Positions 21,672 through 31,654 of a stretch of DNA of 37,012 nt are shown here, piece by piece (the first letter of the stretch is position 1; each line of letters begins with the position of its first letter). The notes beneath the pieces are model-generated. The model worked only from the letters and a program-made list of their open reading frames with translations. It made no database searches and had not been told where the DNA came from. Where the stretch lies: IMG/VR virus record IMGVR_UViG_3300009593_000051, positions 1 through 37,012 of that record. One strand, given 5' to 3'. This DNA comes from a virus. A program made the position numbers and the translations under genes.

Positions 21672-24600
21672 ATGAATTTAACACAAGTACAAAAAAATAT
21701 CATCAATCCTTTTCCTGAAGATATGCTAAGGGAAGAGTACAATTTCGACTCGACCAGGAACAGGTTTGTGTTGGATTCCATCCAAGAGGCATATGTTTCA
21801 AATGCGATATACCCGGAAGAAAATAAGAAGCTAGAAATAACACTAGAACAGTTGCAGTCATTGGTGGGGGCTTCCCGTGAGGTGTCAGATCTTGATCTTA
21901 TGATAACGCCTTTGGATATGCGGGCTTATCTGTCTATGTACCCACAGAATGGGACTTTTATAGATGGCAAAATCCAGGCTCAGTCTTCCCAGGCTTCTCA
22001 CTCGAAACTCCAAGAATTAGCTATCGATCTAGAATCTCGGGGTGTTTATAAACTATATTCTACAGAGTCTACCCCTTTAGCACTATTGGAGGAGAATCAA
22101 TCTGGGCCAAACCGAATGGCGTCCCGGCTTTTGTCGATCAGTCCCAATCATTCGACTGAATATACGAAGCTTATACGAAAGGCTATGGGGCTAGAAAACA
22201 TCCCTGCGATTAATAGTTCAGAAGATAACTCTAACATTTACGGATTAAGTACTGCCGACAATACAGTGAATACACTTTTGAGTAATGATACTGGCATTGA
22301 TTTGTATGATTGGCGTAAAAATTGTATACCAGATACAGACAACGACAAGGTTTATTATAACCCAGTCGATAACAATTATTATTATACCCGACGAACGGGC
22401 ATTACAGATTTACATGCTTTTGATATCTCTAGCTTTATAAACCCCCAACAACAAGAGGGGATGATCGAAGAATTGTCTGATTTTGTTTCTGGATTATTGG
22501 GCGGCACTATGTTCGATTATTCCCTGGAGGCAATAAAGGCTGCGGGAACAGGTATCTCTGAGATATTGAAGTTTACGGGAAAATACTCAGAACAAAACGC
22601 AAATCGAATTTACGCTGCTCGGTCAGAGTTTTTAGAGCTTTTAGATTCTGACCCAACGGAGCTAACACCAGGACAGGCTCTGGAAACAATTAATACTATT
22701 ACATCGGTCAATCCTTATGATAATTCTAATTTTATGTTTAGCACTTATTTACGACCACGCCCAGGCTCACGGTGGATGTATGTTGTTAAGATCCCTAAAA
22801 GAGAACTAGATGCTCTGTCCGCTGGCACGGGCGTAGTACTCTCCTATGAAGAATATGAATTATCATCATTAGAAAAGGCTAGGGCATTAACTAACCCCGA
22901 AAAGAATAAGTCGTTTATTAGTAAAAATTTTACGGTTGATCAACTTCAAACCTATATGCCCTTCGTTAGCTTGAGGGCTAGAAACTATTCTTATCAGTTA
23001 GAGGATGATAATATTACTCCAAACCTGATCGGGGGTATAAATTTGCCTTCGGAGGTTTCTAAGATAAATTCGTTTATGGATTTGTTGTCTTTATGTTTCT
23101 CATATAATAAGGCTGCACTAAAAGATAACGACATGGTTGAAATGTTTTTTACAGAAAACTATCACTTGGACCATTTGTGTGTGAACGGTATGGCATTTAC
23201 ACGAGGTATTGGGAACATAAATTATCATCACAGCCTTCCTGAAGATGATGCTGAGCCCCGCCGAATCTTAGACGCATTTTCGCTCTTATCTCCAACTACA
23301 TTTAGCATGATCTATAATAGCTTTGAGATATTTCAAGAGACTCAAATCGCATCTGAAGATAATTATGCACCCTGGATGGACTGGCTTAAGGCTTATGTCT
23401 ATCCAACTTTGAATCTTTTACCAACCGAAGTAGAAAAGATAAATGACCGCAGCCGCCGAAATATCCGTAACGAGCGTAAAAAGGATGTTTTTATTAGAGT
23501 GTCCAGATTGGCTAATTCAGGCAAATCGGCTGAAGAAATAAAATTACTCTATGCCAATAGAAAACTTGATTATAAAATTGGGAATACAATTAATAATATC
23601 AATTGTAACACAGGGCAAGCAAGGGCGGTGAAGTCAGCTTTACAGTTCTGGCAAGCTATAACAGGAAAAACAAAATTCCGATCAATCCTAAGACAAACAA
23701 TACTCACCCTAAGGGATGAGGTGATTTCAGATGAAGTGTCCAGGGAATTACTGAAGAGCGGAATTGATGTTCAGAGTCTATCCCGTCAGGGCTTGGCAGC
23801 TACTAATAACCCGGCTCTTGTTCAGCGCCAGATCGAGCGTGAAATAAACGAGCAAATATTCTGTGGTTTGGATGTGCTTGGTGGATTTATAGAAACCTCT
23901 TATCTCGATCCGAAGGATATGAACCCTCAAAAGAAGACAAAAAGAGCGCCAAAAATCGGCGCACAACCTAAAGTCAAAATTCCTGCTCCTCCTCCCATAA
24001 GTCCTTATTATGTAAAGGCAAAGCTCTATCAAAAAATGATAGAAGAGGCTATTCTTAATTTCCTTAAGGCTTTGATCGCAGGTATCTTAAAAGATATTAT
24101 TGAGGCTACTTTGGGTTGTGGTCCTAATCAAAGCGAGGACCTAGACGACTCTATGAAGAACCTTGCTTTTGGGTTTGTAAATGTCAATTCCTTTTTGGAC
24201 GATGTTGATATTGTAGCTGCTGCTAAGAGTGCTGGTTTATACAATATTACACGGACGAATGATAGCAACATTAAAGAAGATCCTACCTTTGACCAAGTGT
24301 TCTCGCTCTTGTCAGACATCTCGCTTATGTGTACACCCATAGAATTACAATCGATGTTGCTAGGAGATGGCACTCATCTTCTATATTCATTGATTGTAGA
24401 AACTGTTTCTAATGGGCGCATTTCATTCCCCACGAGCCAATACCAAGATGTAGATGGCAATGATGAAAAGATAATGTCTACTATCGACCCAACCGTATAC
24501 CAAAAATTTGAATTTACGATAGAAAACATTCGTGAGTTTTTTATTATATTAGGTGAAGCGATGAGGGATGAGGAATTAGATGAAATAAGCGAATTTGCCT

Positions 24601-27600
24601 TTTCTCCATTTGCCGCATACTGTGAGTCTAAAGATGTAAATTTAGCACCTTTACACCTAAGACTAAGTATAGAACAATTAGAGACTCAGTTTTCTTTACA
24701 ATCTCGGGATAAAATCCAAAAAATAAATGCTTTATGTGATTGGCTACGAAGTCTTCAAAACATCCAGCAACAGTTGATGGACTTTATCAACTCTTTGGGT
24801 ATAATGGAATTTTATGATAAACTTCTACAATTAATAGCTGATTTATCCAATTATGTTGCCGATAGTTTGTCTGAACTTTGGGACTCTTTGTTTGGACAAG
24901 ATGTTACAAGTACTCAGGACCCAGAATATACTATGTACATGACCCAAATGGGGAGGGATTTATTTTATCAAACTTATAATGTAATCTCCACTAGTCATCC
25001 AGCAGCAATGTCTCCTAATCTTCAGATTTACAACTTACAATTCTCCCCTACCCGTATTAGCGAAATTGTATATACAGTACCTCAGTCCTGGGACGCCGCT
25101 GGGGGTAAAACAAATACTACCTTGCTAAAAGGATTTATAAAACCCGTTATGCAAGATGTTCATTTGCTTGGCAGCGGTTGGCTTGGTGAAATGCTCATCG
25201 AAGACCTCGATGATCTCGGCATCGCCCTCGAAACCGATGTGGCTGATAGGGTAATTGGTGGGTATAACACTGGCACCAGAACAAACCTTGCGGATAAGAT
25301 GAGATCTAGTTTAGCCCTGCCATTTTCCCCACCCCGAACCGAACCATGGTTATTTGGATGGGTAGGGGGAAGCACCAGAGATTACCCGCAAACTCAACAT
25401 CGTATAGGCTCTTATGCTCTTAGGACCTCTCCAACGAACCTCCGGAAGAAGCTGACTGCCGTTACTCCAGAAGGAAGTGACGAGGAAGATATAGAAGCTT
25501 ACTATTTAAAACTTGGAGAAAAAACAGAAAGCTGGACTAACGATTCTGTTGGATCTACTTTAAGCAAGCCTGTACCAATACACCTCTCTATGCGGGGCAT
25601 ATCGGATAAGAAGGGGGGGGTAACGGTATATCGAGCACCCCAATTTCCGGGGACCACCCCAAAAATGACGGATGAAAATATTATAGCCCAGTATATTCCT
25701 TCTCCCGCAGACCATGAACCCGACCAAGATACTATAACATATTATGGTCTAATGTCGGGAATCGACAACAGTAAGTTGAGGGGCTTAAGTCTAGGGTTGT
25801 TTGCTGATAATCCTTTATTACCATCTAAAATTCAAGTATCCGATCTTATTTCTAATACGCTTAGGGGATACATTGAGAGTACTATTCCGGGTCAAACACA
25901 TTGGACAATGAATGGCTCCTTTAATCGATTATGGGCTGCTATGGTTGACCCATCAAAATATAGCAGCGAGTCAAATAAGGAGTTTATTACTAATAATGAG
26001 GAGGACTGGCGCTCTATAGGTACAATCCTAAGTGAGGATTCATTAAATGCAGTGTCCGTCTCTAATCCGACAGAGTTCATAGACAGAAACATAAACCAGG
26101 GATATACTCACGAATCGGGCAGAAGAAAACTCCCTAAATATATGAAGTCATTCAACCGCCCCCTCTTTGAACTTGATTCCGATCCGTGCATTACGCCGGA
26201 AGAGTCTTATATTGCCCAGGCTACAGTTGCTTGTTTACAATCACGAATGCAAGGATTCTTCCTCAACATAATGTCTCTTATGCGGGCTTATCCACACTGG
26301 GGAAGTTTTGGGACGAAAGTGCTGATAGCTGATTACTTAACTCGAAAGATGATTCCGGAGTTAGAAGAGCGCCAGCTTTTGAATTTGATATATGAAAATT
26401 ATGGAGTATTGCACAAGGTTTATGGAAATGTTCCATCAAACAAGCTACACCTTGATAACTCTCAGGCTCCACGGGAAAACTTAAAAAACTTGTTACTCTC
26501 TATGTTCCAAAGATTTCTTGAGTTAACTTCCCAAACAATCGGAAGTTCTATCAAAAGAAGCATTTATGCAAATCATACTACAAATAAACGATATCGTAGA
26601 ATGTTGAGTAGGTTTTTCCACAAAATGTCTATCAACATCAAGCGTGGGGCTGGAGCCAGAGAAGCCCCTCACATAGTAAGTCGTACCGGCGGCGACGGCA
26701 TCGCTCGGGAAAAATTTGAGGCATATGATAGTAGCAGAGACTTTGGCATCTCCAATGATGCTGATCGTGAAAGGGTTATAAATTTTATTGAAAACGAACT
26801 TATGCTAAGGGATGAAAATGGTAAGATATTGGAAAATGTAACAGACCTCGGGTTATTATATGGGGCTTATTATTTTCCCGCACCATTCTTGATTGCAACT
26901 TATCTGATGTACTATGACAGTGAAATTAGTATTTCTAGGAGATTCTCTCAGGCTTATCAGAGGATACAGGTAGAGGTTGCCACCGCTGACGATAATTTGC
27001 TATCTGCACTAACCGGTCAACAAGTTTTTAAATTCCAGAAGGCATTATCATCTTATCCACAGAACGAGGTTACCTGGGATGGCTTACAAGTTACCTATTT
27101 TAATCCTCAGCAGGTTCAAAGGCGAATAGAATACTTGGATACCGTCTTGTTGAGAGATAAAGAAAGTTTCCTGCACTGGCTTAAATTACAGGTAACAGTA
27201 ACTGTTGAACAGGCAGGCTACGGAAGCAGGAGTACACTCCTGGAGATTCCTGGATACAGAGCAGACTTGGTAACGAGGTTAGATGACCCACCTTCTACTC
27301 ATCCTCGGGACTTCCTGCTGGCAACCCTGGATGGCTCTCTTCCTTCTTTAGTGGATGTTTTTGGGTCCCCCAATAATATATGGAACGCTTCTATTAGATC
27401 TTTCTTCGCCACTTTTGAGAGGGTTCCTGCATACAGAGAGTGGTTTGATGCCGCTGTTAGGTCTGGACAATACCCCGCATTAGAAAATGATCTGCGCACG
27501 GGCAATCTATATGAATTTACTGCCACTCATGGCAAGCCCATGTTACAAAATTCAAATTCAACTGCGGAAGACGGTGGTCGTATCGATAAAAAGTACTTTA

Positions 27601-27920
27601 ATCTTTCTGATATATTCCCCAATTATGCCTCCCAGTGGATGGACTTGATTACTCGTATATATTTTGTTTTTGCGGGCTATGAATACCAGACTACTTTAGA
27701 TGTAACCACTACTGAAAATCCAGCATATTATGAAACAAGAGAGGCATTTAGGGAAGTACATAGCGTGATGACGAACTGGCTTGATGCCAAACTCACCCCC
27801 CCGGATGTGCCGATCGATGATCGAAATTTAATAGAAGCTCCGGTAAATACAATTGTGGTCTCTTCTTTGGCAAGGATGAGATCCGAAAGATCTCGTTTAA
27901 AGCGACTACTTATAACATGA
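21672..27920 (+). CDS. Giant structural protein, 2082 residues
   Basis: One continuous frame of 2082 codons, starting MNLTQVQKNIINPFPEDM. No catalytic motif was recognised. Near residues 750-820 a Pro-rich linker (KVKIPAPPPISPYY) precedes a hydrophobic helical stretch (ILNFLKALIAGILKDIIEAT). The rest alternates mixed alpha/beta segments rich in aromatic residues and Asn, typical of large virion proteins. Its place between the spike region and gp25 points to a baseplate or tail component. An eight-G tract at 25613-25620 lies inside the gene. Its TGA overlaps the start of gp25 (ATGA). No clear ribosome binding site precedes its ATG. Confidence 0.8.
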   Translation: MNLTQVQKNIINPFPEDMLREEYNFDSTRNRFVLDSIQEAYVSNAIYPEENKKLEITLEQLQSLVGASREVSDLDLMITPLDMRAYLSMYPQNGTFIDGKIQAQSSQASHSKLQELAIDLESRGVYKLYSTESTPLALLEENQSGPNRMASRLLSISPNHSTEYTKLIRKAMGLENIPAINSSEDNSNIYGLSTADNTVNTLLSNDTGIDLYDWRKNCIPDTDNDKVYYNPVDNNYYYTRRTGITDLHAFDISSFINPQQQEGMIEELSDFVSGLLGGTMFDYSLEAIKAAGTGISEILKFTGKYSEQNANRIYAARSEFLELLDSDPTELTPGQALETINTITSVNPYDNSNFMFSTYLRPRPGSRWMYVVKIPKRELDALSAGTGVVLSYEEYELSSLEKARALTNPEKNKSFISKNFTVDQLQTYMPFVSLRARNYSYQLEDDNITPNLIGGINLPSEVSKINSFMDLLSLCFSYNKAALKDNDMVEMFFTENYHLDHLCVNGMAFTRGIGNINYHHSLPEDDAEPRRILDAFSLLSPTTFSMIYNSFEIFQETQIASEDNYAPWMDWLKAYVYPTLNLLPTEVEKINDRSRRNIRNERKKDVFIRVSRLANSGKSAEEIKLLYANRKLDYKIGNTINNINCNTGQARAVKSALQFWQAITGKTKFRSILRQTILTLRDEVISDEVSRELLKSGIDVQSLSRQGLAATNNPALVQRQIEREINEQIFCGLDVLGGFIETSYLDPKDMNPQKKTKRAPKIGAQPKVKIPAPPPISPYYVKAKLYQKMIEEAILNFLKALIAGILKDIIEATLGCGPNQSEDLDDSMKNLAFGFVNVNSFLDDVDIVAAAKSAGLYNITRTNDSNIKEDPTFDQVFSLLSDISLMCTPIELQSMLLGDGTHLLYSLIVETVSNGRISFPTSQYQDVDGNDEKIMSTIDPTVYQKFEFTIENIREFFIILGEAMRDEELDEISEFAFSPFAAYCESKDVNLAPLHLRLSIEQLETQFSLQSRDKIQKINALCDWLRSLQNIQQQLMDFINSLGIMEFYDKLLQLIADLSNYVADSLSELWDSLFGQDVTSTQDPEYTMYMTQMGRDLFYQTYNVISTSHPAAMSPNLQIYNLQFSPTRISEIVYTVPQSWDAAGGKTNTTLLKGFIKPVMQDVHLLGSGWLGEMLIEDLDDLGIALETDVADRVIGGYNTGTRTNLADKMRSSLALPFSPPRTEPWLFGWVGGSTRDYPQTQHRIGSYALRTSPTNLRKKLTAVTPEGSDEEDIEAYYLKLGEKTESWTNDSVGSTLSKPVPIHLSMRGISDKKGGVTVYRAPQFPGTTPKMTDENIIAQYIPSPADHEPDQDTITYYGLMSGIDNSKLRGLSLGLFADNPLLPSKIQVSDLISNTLRGYIESTIPGQTHWTMNGSFNRLWAAMVDPSKYSSESNKEFITNNEEDWRSIGTILSEDSLNAVSVSNPTEFIDRNINQGYTHESGRRKLPKYMKSFNRPLFELDSDPCITPEESYIAQATVACLQSRMQGFFLNIMSLMRAYPHWGSFGTKVLIADYLTRKMIPELEERQLLNLIYENYGVLHKVYGNVPSNKLHLDNSQAPRENLKNLLLSMFQRFLELTSQTIGSSIKRSIYANHTTNKRYRRMLSRFFHKMSINIKRGAGAREAPHIVSRTGGDGIAREKFEAYDSSRDFGISNDADRERVINFIENELMLRDENGKILENVTDLGLLYGAYYFPAPFLIATYLMYYDSEISISRRFSQAYQRIQVEVATADDNLLSALTGQQVFKFQKALSSYPQNEVTWDGLQVTYFNPQQVQRRIEYLDTVLLRDKESFLHWLKLQVTVTVEQAGYGSRSTLLEIPGYRADLVTRLDDPPSTHPRDFLLATLDGSLPSLVDVFGSPNNIWNASIRSFFATFERVPAYREWFDAAVRSGQYPALENDLRTGNLYEFTATHGKPMLQNSNSTAEDGGRIDKKYFNLSDIFPNYASQWMDLITRIYFVFAGYEYQTTLDVTTTENPAYYETREAFREVHSVMTNWLDAKLTPPDVPIDDRNLIEAPVNTIVVSSLARMRSERSRLKRLLIT

Positions 27921-28321
27921 GTAAACGACAGGGAATATCTCCAGCAGTACCACTTGTATATGACAAGACGGACGGTCCATATCGTCTAAATAAGACTCTA
28001 TTGGAGGCTATAAAGCAAAACTTCAAGAATCTTATTCTGACTTCCCCAGGGGAACGGGTCATGCTTCCTGACTTTGGAGTAGGGTTGAATAATTATTTAT
28101 TTGAGAATATGGACGGTGATGTTTTCGACGCCTTAGTCTCTAGGATAAAAGAGCAAACAAGTTTTTATATCCCCTCGATAAATTTAGAGACCATAGATTT
28201 TTTGACGAGCGATGAAGTTACTACTATGGCATTTAACGAAGTGCAGGTTGTTATCAAATATAATATCCTTCCTTTAGATGCCCAGGACCAACTAATAATA
28301 ACTTCGGTAATGACTACTTAA
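27917..28321 (+). CDS. gene 25: Baseplate wedge protein gp25
   Basis: A 134-residue protein, close to the 132 of T4 gp25. It has the GPW/gp25 family core LTSPGERVMLPDFGVGLNNY (about residues 37-56), including the conserved G-E-R and FGxGL. gp25 bridges the central hub and the wedge and nucleates sheath assembly in T4-type baseplates; similar proteins occur in contractile injection systems. The start overlaps the giant gene's stop. Confidence 0.92.
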   Translation: MSKRQGISPAVPLVYDKTDGPYRLNKTLLEAIKQNFKNLILTSPGERVMLPDFGVGLNNYLFENMDGDVFDALVSRIKEQTSFYIPSINLETIDFLTSDEVTTMAFNEVQVVIKYNILPLDAQDQLIITSVMTT

Positions 28322-28344
28322 AAAACAAGGCGAGACTTTAAAAA

Positions 28345-30138
28345 ATGGCAAAAAGACCCATAAATTATACGAGCAGAGAGTTTAACTCAATAAAAGAGGA
28401 TTTGGTTAACTATGCTCAACGCTATTATCCCACTACTTTCAAGGACTTTAGTGAGGCTTCTTTTGGGTCTCTTATGTTGGATATGGTTGCTTATGTCGGC
28501 GACCAATTGTCTTTTTATACAGATTTTCAGACAAACGAAGGTTTTCTCGACAGTGCTATCCAATACGACAGTATCAACAGGCTTTCGAATATTCTAGGAT
28601 ATAAAACCCAGGGCGCTGCCCAGTCAACAGGACAAGTAGCGTTTTATATAATTGCGCCCGCCGACCCCAATAGCCGTGGACCCGATTTAGATTATTTTCC
28701 TATATTACAGAACGGAACACTACTCTCTTCAGATAATAACTCGGTATTTACCTTGATTGAAGATGTGGACTTCACCGACCCCTCTAATCAAATTACTGTC
28801 GCCCGAACTGATGTATCTACTGGTAACCCTACCTTTTTTGCTGTTCGGGCATACGGGCAAGTAATATCGGGACAGAGATATACTGAGACTATCACAATTG
28901 GAGACTATGTTCGTTTTAATAGACAAAAGCTTTCAAAAGAAAATATTACAGAAGTCCTCTCGGTAACTGATAGTCAGGGGAATGAGTATTACCAGGTAGA
29001 TTTTTTGACCCAAGATGTCATTATACAAGAGTTTAAAAACACTTCTAGCGATAGAATTGCTGCACCCTATGTTATGAAAATTAAACCTGTTCCTCGAAGG
29101 TTTGTAACAGAGCATACCTCCCAAGGGGAAACATTTATTCAGTTTGGGTATGGATCGGCTAATAACTTAACTGGGGATGTGGTTGCTGATCCTGCTGATG
29201 TAGTTCTTAATACTACGGGTCGTCAATATGTGTCTGATTTGACTTTTGATCCTACTAATCTTATCCAAAGTGATAAATTTGGGGTAGTTCCTACCGATAC
29301 CGTTCTGACAGTTAGTTATACCGCTAATAACACGGATGATGTAAACCTGGCTGTAGATTCTTTGAATAATGTGATAGCCCCTCAATTGTCATTCAAAAAC
29401 CAAGCACTCTTAGATCCAGCTTTGGTTTCTTCTGTAATCGCCTCAGTAGAGGTAGAGAATGAGGAGCCAATTTTGGGTGATACCTCAATCTTGACAGGGG
29501 AAGAAATCAGGCAAAGAGCCTATGGAACCTTTGCCTCTCAGAATCGTGCGGTAACCAGGACTGATTATATTAATCTTATTTATAGAATGCCTTCTAAGTT
29601 TGGAAAGGTTAAGAGAGCAAATGTTGTTCGAGATGTAGATTCCCTAAAGCGCAATCTAAATGTGTATCTGTTGTCGGAGAATTCAGTAGGAAATCTTACC
29701 CCACCCAACCAAACAATACGAGAAAATACTAGAATTTGGCTAAACAAATATCGAATGATCAACGATACTATAGATGTTCTTGATGCCCGAGTGGTTAATA
29801 TTGGCATTAGGTTCAAGGTCCTTCCTGAGTTGGATATAAATCGCTATGAGTTATTGGAAACTTGCGTGCAAAAACTAAAAGATGAATATCTTAATATCAA
29901 ATTCAATGTAGGCGAGGCTGTATATATCTCCGAAATATACAAGCTACTTAATGATGTTCCTGGTGTCGTAGATACTATGGAAGTAGAACTGTTCAACAAA
30001 ACTGGCGGTTTGTATAGTAATTACCGTTTTGATATAGATTCTAACTTATCGGATGACGGAAGATTCTTGATTCTCCCAGAAGACACTGCCGCTGAGGTGC
30101 TTTTTCCCGATACTGATATTGTAGGGGCGGTAACATAA
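28345..30138 (+). CDS. gene 6: Baseplate wedge protein gp6
   Basis: A 597-residue protein (T4 gp6 is 660). The N-terminus INYTSREFNSIKEDLVNYAQ and the following FKDFSEASFGSLMLDMVAYV are characteristic of gp6/baseplate J-type wedge proteins. A mid-region GEEIRQRAYGTFASQNRAVT and RTDYINLIYRMP match the conserved 'A-x-xR-AVT-xxDY' segment of the family. It forms the inner wedge ring in the T4 baseplate. The order gp25-gp6 is as in T4-like phages. Confidence 0.92.
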   Translation: MAKRPINYTSREFNSIKEDLVNYAQRYYPTTFKDFSEASFGSLMLDMVAYVGDQLSFYTDFQTNEGFLDSAIQYDSINRLSNILGYKTQGAAQSTGQVAFYIIAPADPNSRGPDLDYFPILQNGTLLSSDNNSVFTLIEDVDFTDPSNQITVARTDVSTGNPTFFAVRAYGQVISGQRYTETITIGDYVRFNRQKLSKENITEVLSVTDSQGNEYYQVDFLTQDVIIQEFKNTSSDRIAAPYVMKIKPVPRRFVTEHTSQGETFIQFGYGSANNLTGDVVADPADVVLNTTGRQYVSDLTFDPTNLIQSDKFGVVPTDTVLTVSYTANNTDDVNLAVDSLNNVIAPQLSFKNQALLDPALVSSVIASVEVENEEPILGDTSILTGEEIRQRAYGTFASQNRAVTRTDYINLIYRMPSKFGKVKRANVVRDVDSLKRNLNVYLLSENSVGNLTPPNQTIRENTRIWLNKYRMINDTIDVLDARVVNIGIRFKVLPELDINRYELLETCVQKLKDEYLNIKFNVGEAVYISEIYKLLNDVPGVVDTMEVELFNKTGGLYSNYRFDIDSNLSDDGRFLILPEDTAAEVLFPDTDIVGAVT

Positions 30139-30139
30139 G

Positions 30140-31654
30140 ATGGGTATAAAGAAATATTATGCTTCGGCAGACAATACAGTAACTAATGCATTTAAGGCTA
30201 ATCTTCTTACTCGTGGCACCGGGTCTAATATGGGTGCTGCGGATATTTTAGAAACATTTGTAATACACGGTCAAACCTCTGCCTCCTTATCAATACCTGC
30301 CTCAGAAGGGAATGCTAATGCGGCAGAACAATCAAGAGTGGTGATACAGTTTCCCACTTCCGATGTGGCTGCTGATATGTCTAGTGGGGTATTGCCATCT
30401 GACTCTTCTAAAATAAAGTTCTATCTCAATTTGTACAATGCACCTCATGGAAGCACTGTACCTTTAGATTATACCTTGGATGTTTATATGTTATCTGAGG
30501 CATGGACTGAGGGTCGTGGCTTGGATATGGATAACTATACCGATTTAGGACAATCAAACTGGGACAGGAGAGATTCTTCTAATACTTGGACGCAGGCAGG
30601 CGGCACCTATCTAGCGGCAGGTGACACTAAAAAGACAGTAACTTTTGATACGGGACTGGAAAATGTTTCCTTAGATGTATCTACACAAGTTTACAAATGG
30701 CTAGATAGTTCGGAAGTAAACAATGGCTTCCTTATTAAGTTCCCTGATGCTGTAGTATCGGGTAGCGATTCTTATTATACGAAAAAGTTCTTTTCTAGAA
30801 CTAGTGAGTTTGAATTATATCGACCTACCTTAGAGGCTCGATGGGATTCTTCCCGCAAGGACAACAGAGCGAGTTTTTATATCAGCAGTAGTGTTGCTTC
30901 GGGAGCAGATAATCAAAATACTTTATTCATGTACAATTTTGTGCGAGGGCAACTCAAGAGTATTCCTAGTTTAGTAAACGATAGATTATCTGTAGACATT
31001 TATTCAGGATCGGCTGCTCCAACAGGAAATGCTTTACAGGTGGTAGTTGATACAGCAGGTACCGTAAGGACAACCGTAACTGGTACTTTGCTTGTTGAAA
31101 ACGGCGCTCAAGTCCCCGGAATTTATACTGCATCTTTTGCCAGTACCAGTTCATACGATACTATCTTTGATGTTTGGCATACTGGCTCTGGCGGATCCCG
31201 TGTGAACTTTATATCCGGGTCTTATATTCCTAAAACAGTAAATACTGCTGATGGTATCCACGAAGAGGAATATGTTACAACTCTTACTAATTTAGAAGAC
31301 TCTTACGACAAGGGTCAAAAGCCCACCTTAAGATTGTTCACTAGAAAAAAGAACTGGAGCCCTAATATTTATACGGTTGCCACATCTCAAGTGGTGCCCG
31401 AAATAATTGAAGATGCTTATTATAGAATCTTTAGGGTTATAGATAATTTTGATGTCATCCCTTACGGTACCGGCAGTTCTAATAATAACTTTACTCGTTT
31501 ATCTTATGATGTTAGTGGAAATTATTTTGAACTAGATACCTCCTGTCTTGCCTCGGGTTATGCCTATGGAATTGGGTTTGCGTACTATTTACAGGGGGAA
31601 TACCTAGAACAACCAGAAGTGTTCAAATTTAGAATTAAAGAAGAAGATAAATGA
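30140..31654 (+). CDS. Baseplate/tail structural protein
   Basis: A 504-residue protein beginning MGIKKYYASADNTVTNAFKA. A ~200-residue N-terminal region has the style of DNRLRE-type beta domains (VSLDVSTQVYKWLDSSEVNN, then GFLIKFP). The remainder is beta-rich with Ser/Thr/Gly repeats and no enzyme motif. It starts one base after gp6 and its stop overlaps the next gene (ATGA), so it is part of the tail operon. A wedge or tail-fibre attachment role like T4 gp7/gp8/gp10 is possible but unproven. Confidence 0.72.
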   Translation: MGIKKYYASADNTVTNAFKANLLTRGTGSNMGAADILETFVIHGQTSASLSIPASEGNANAAEQSRVVIQFPTSDVAADMSSGVLPSDSSKIKFYLNLYNAPHGSTVPLDYTLDVYMLSEAWTEGRGLDMDNYTDLGQSNWDRRDSSNTWTQAGGTYLAAGDTKKTVTFDTGLENVSLDVSTQVYKWLDSSEVNNGFLIKFPDAVVSGSDSYYTKKFFSRTSEFELYRPTLEARWDSSRKDNRASFYISSSVASGADNQNTLFMYNFVRGQLKSIPSLVNDRLSVDIYSGSAAPTGNALQVVVDTAGTVRTTVTGTLLVENGAQVPGIYTASFASTSSYDTIFDVWHTGSGGSRVNFISGSYIPKTVNTADGIHEEEYVTTLTNLEDSYDKGQKPTLRLFTRKKNWSPNIYTVATSQVVPEIIEDAYYRIFRVIDNFDVIPYGTGSSNNNFTRLSYDVSGNYFELDTSCLASGYAYGIGFAYYLQGEYLEQPEVFKFRIKEEDK

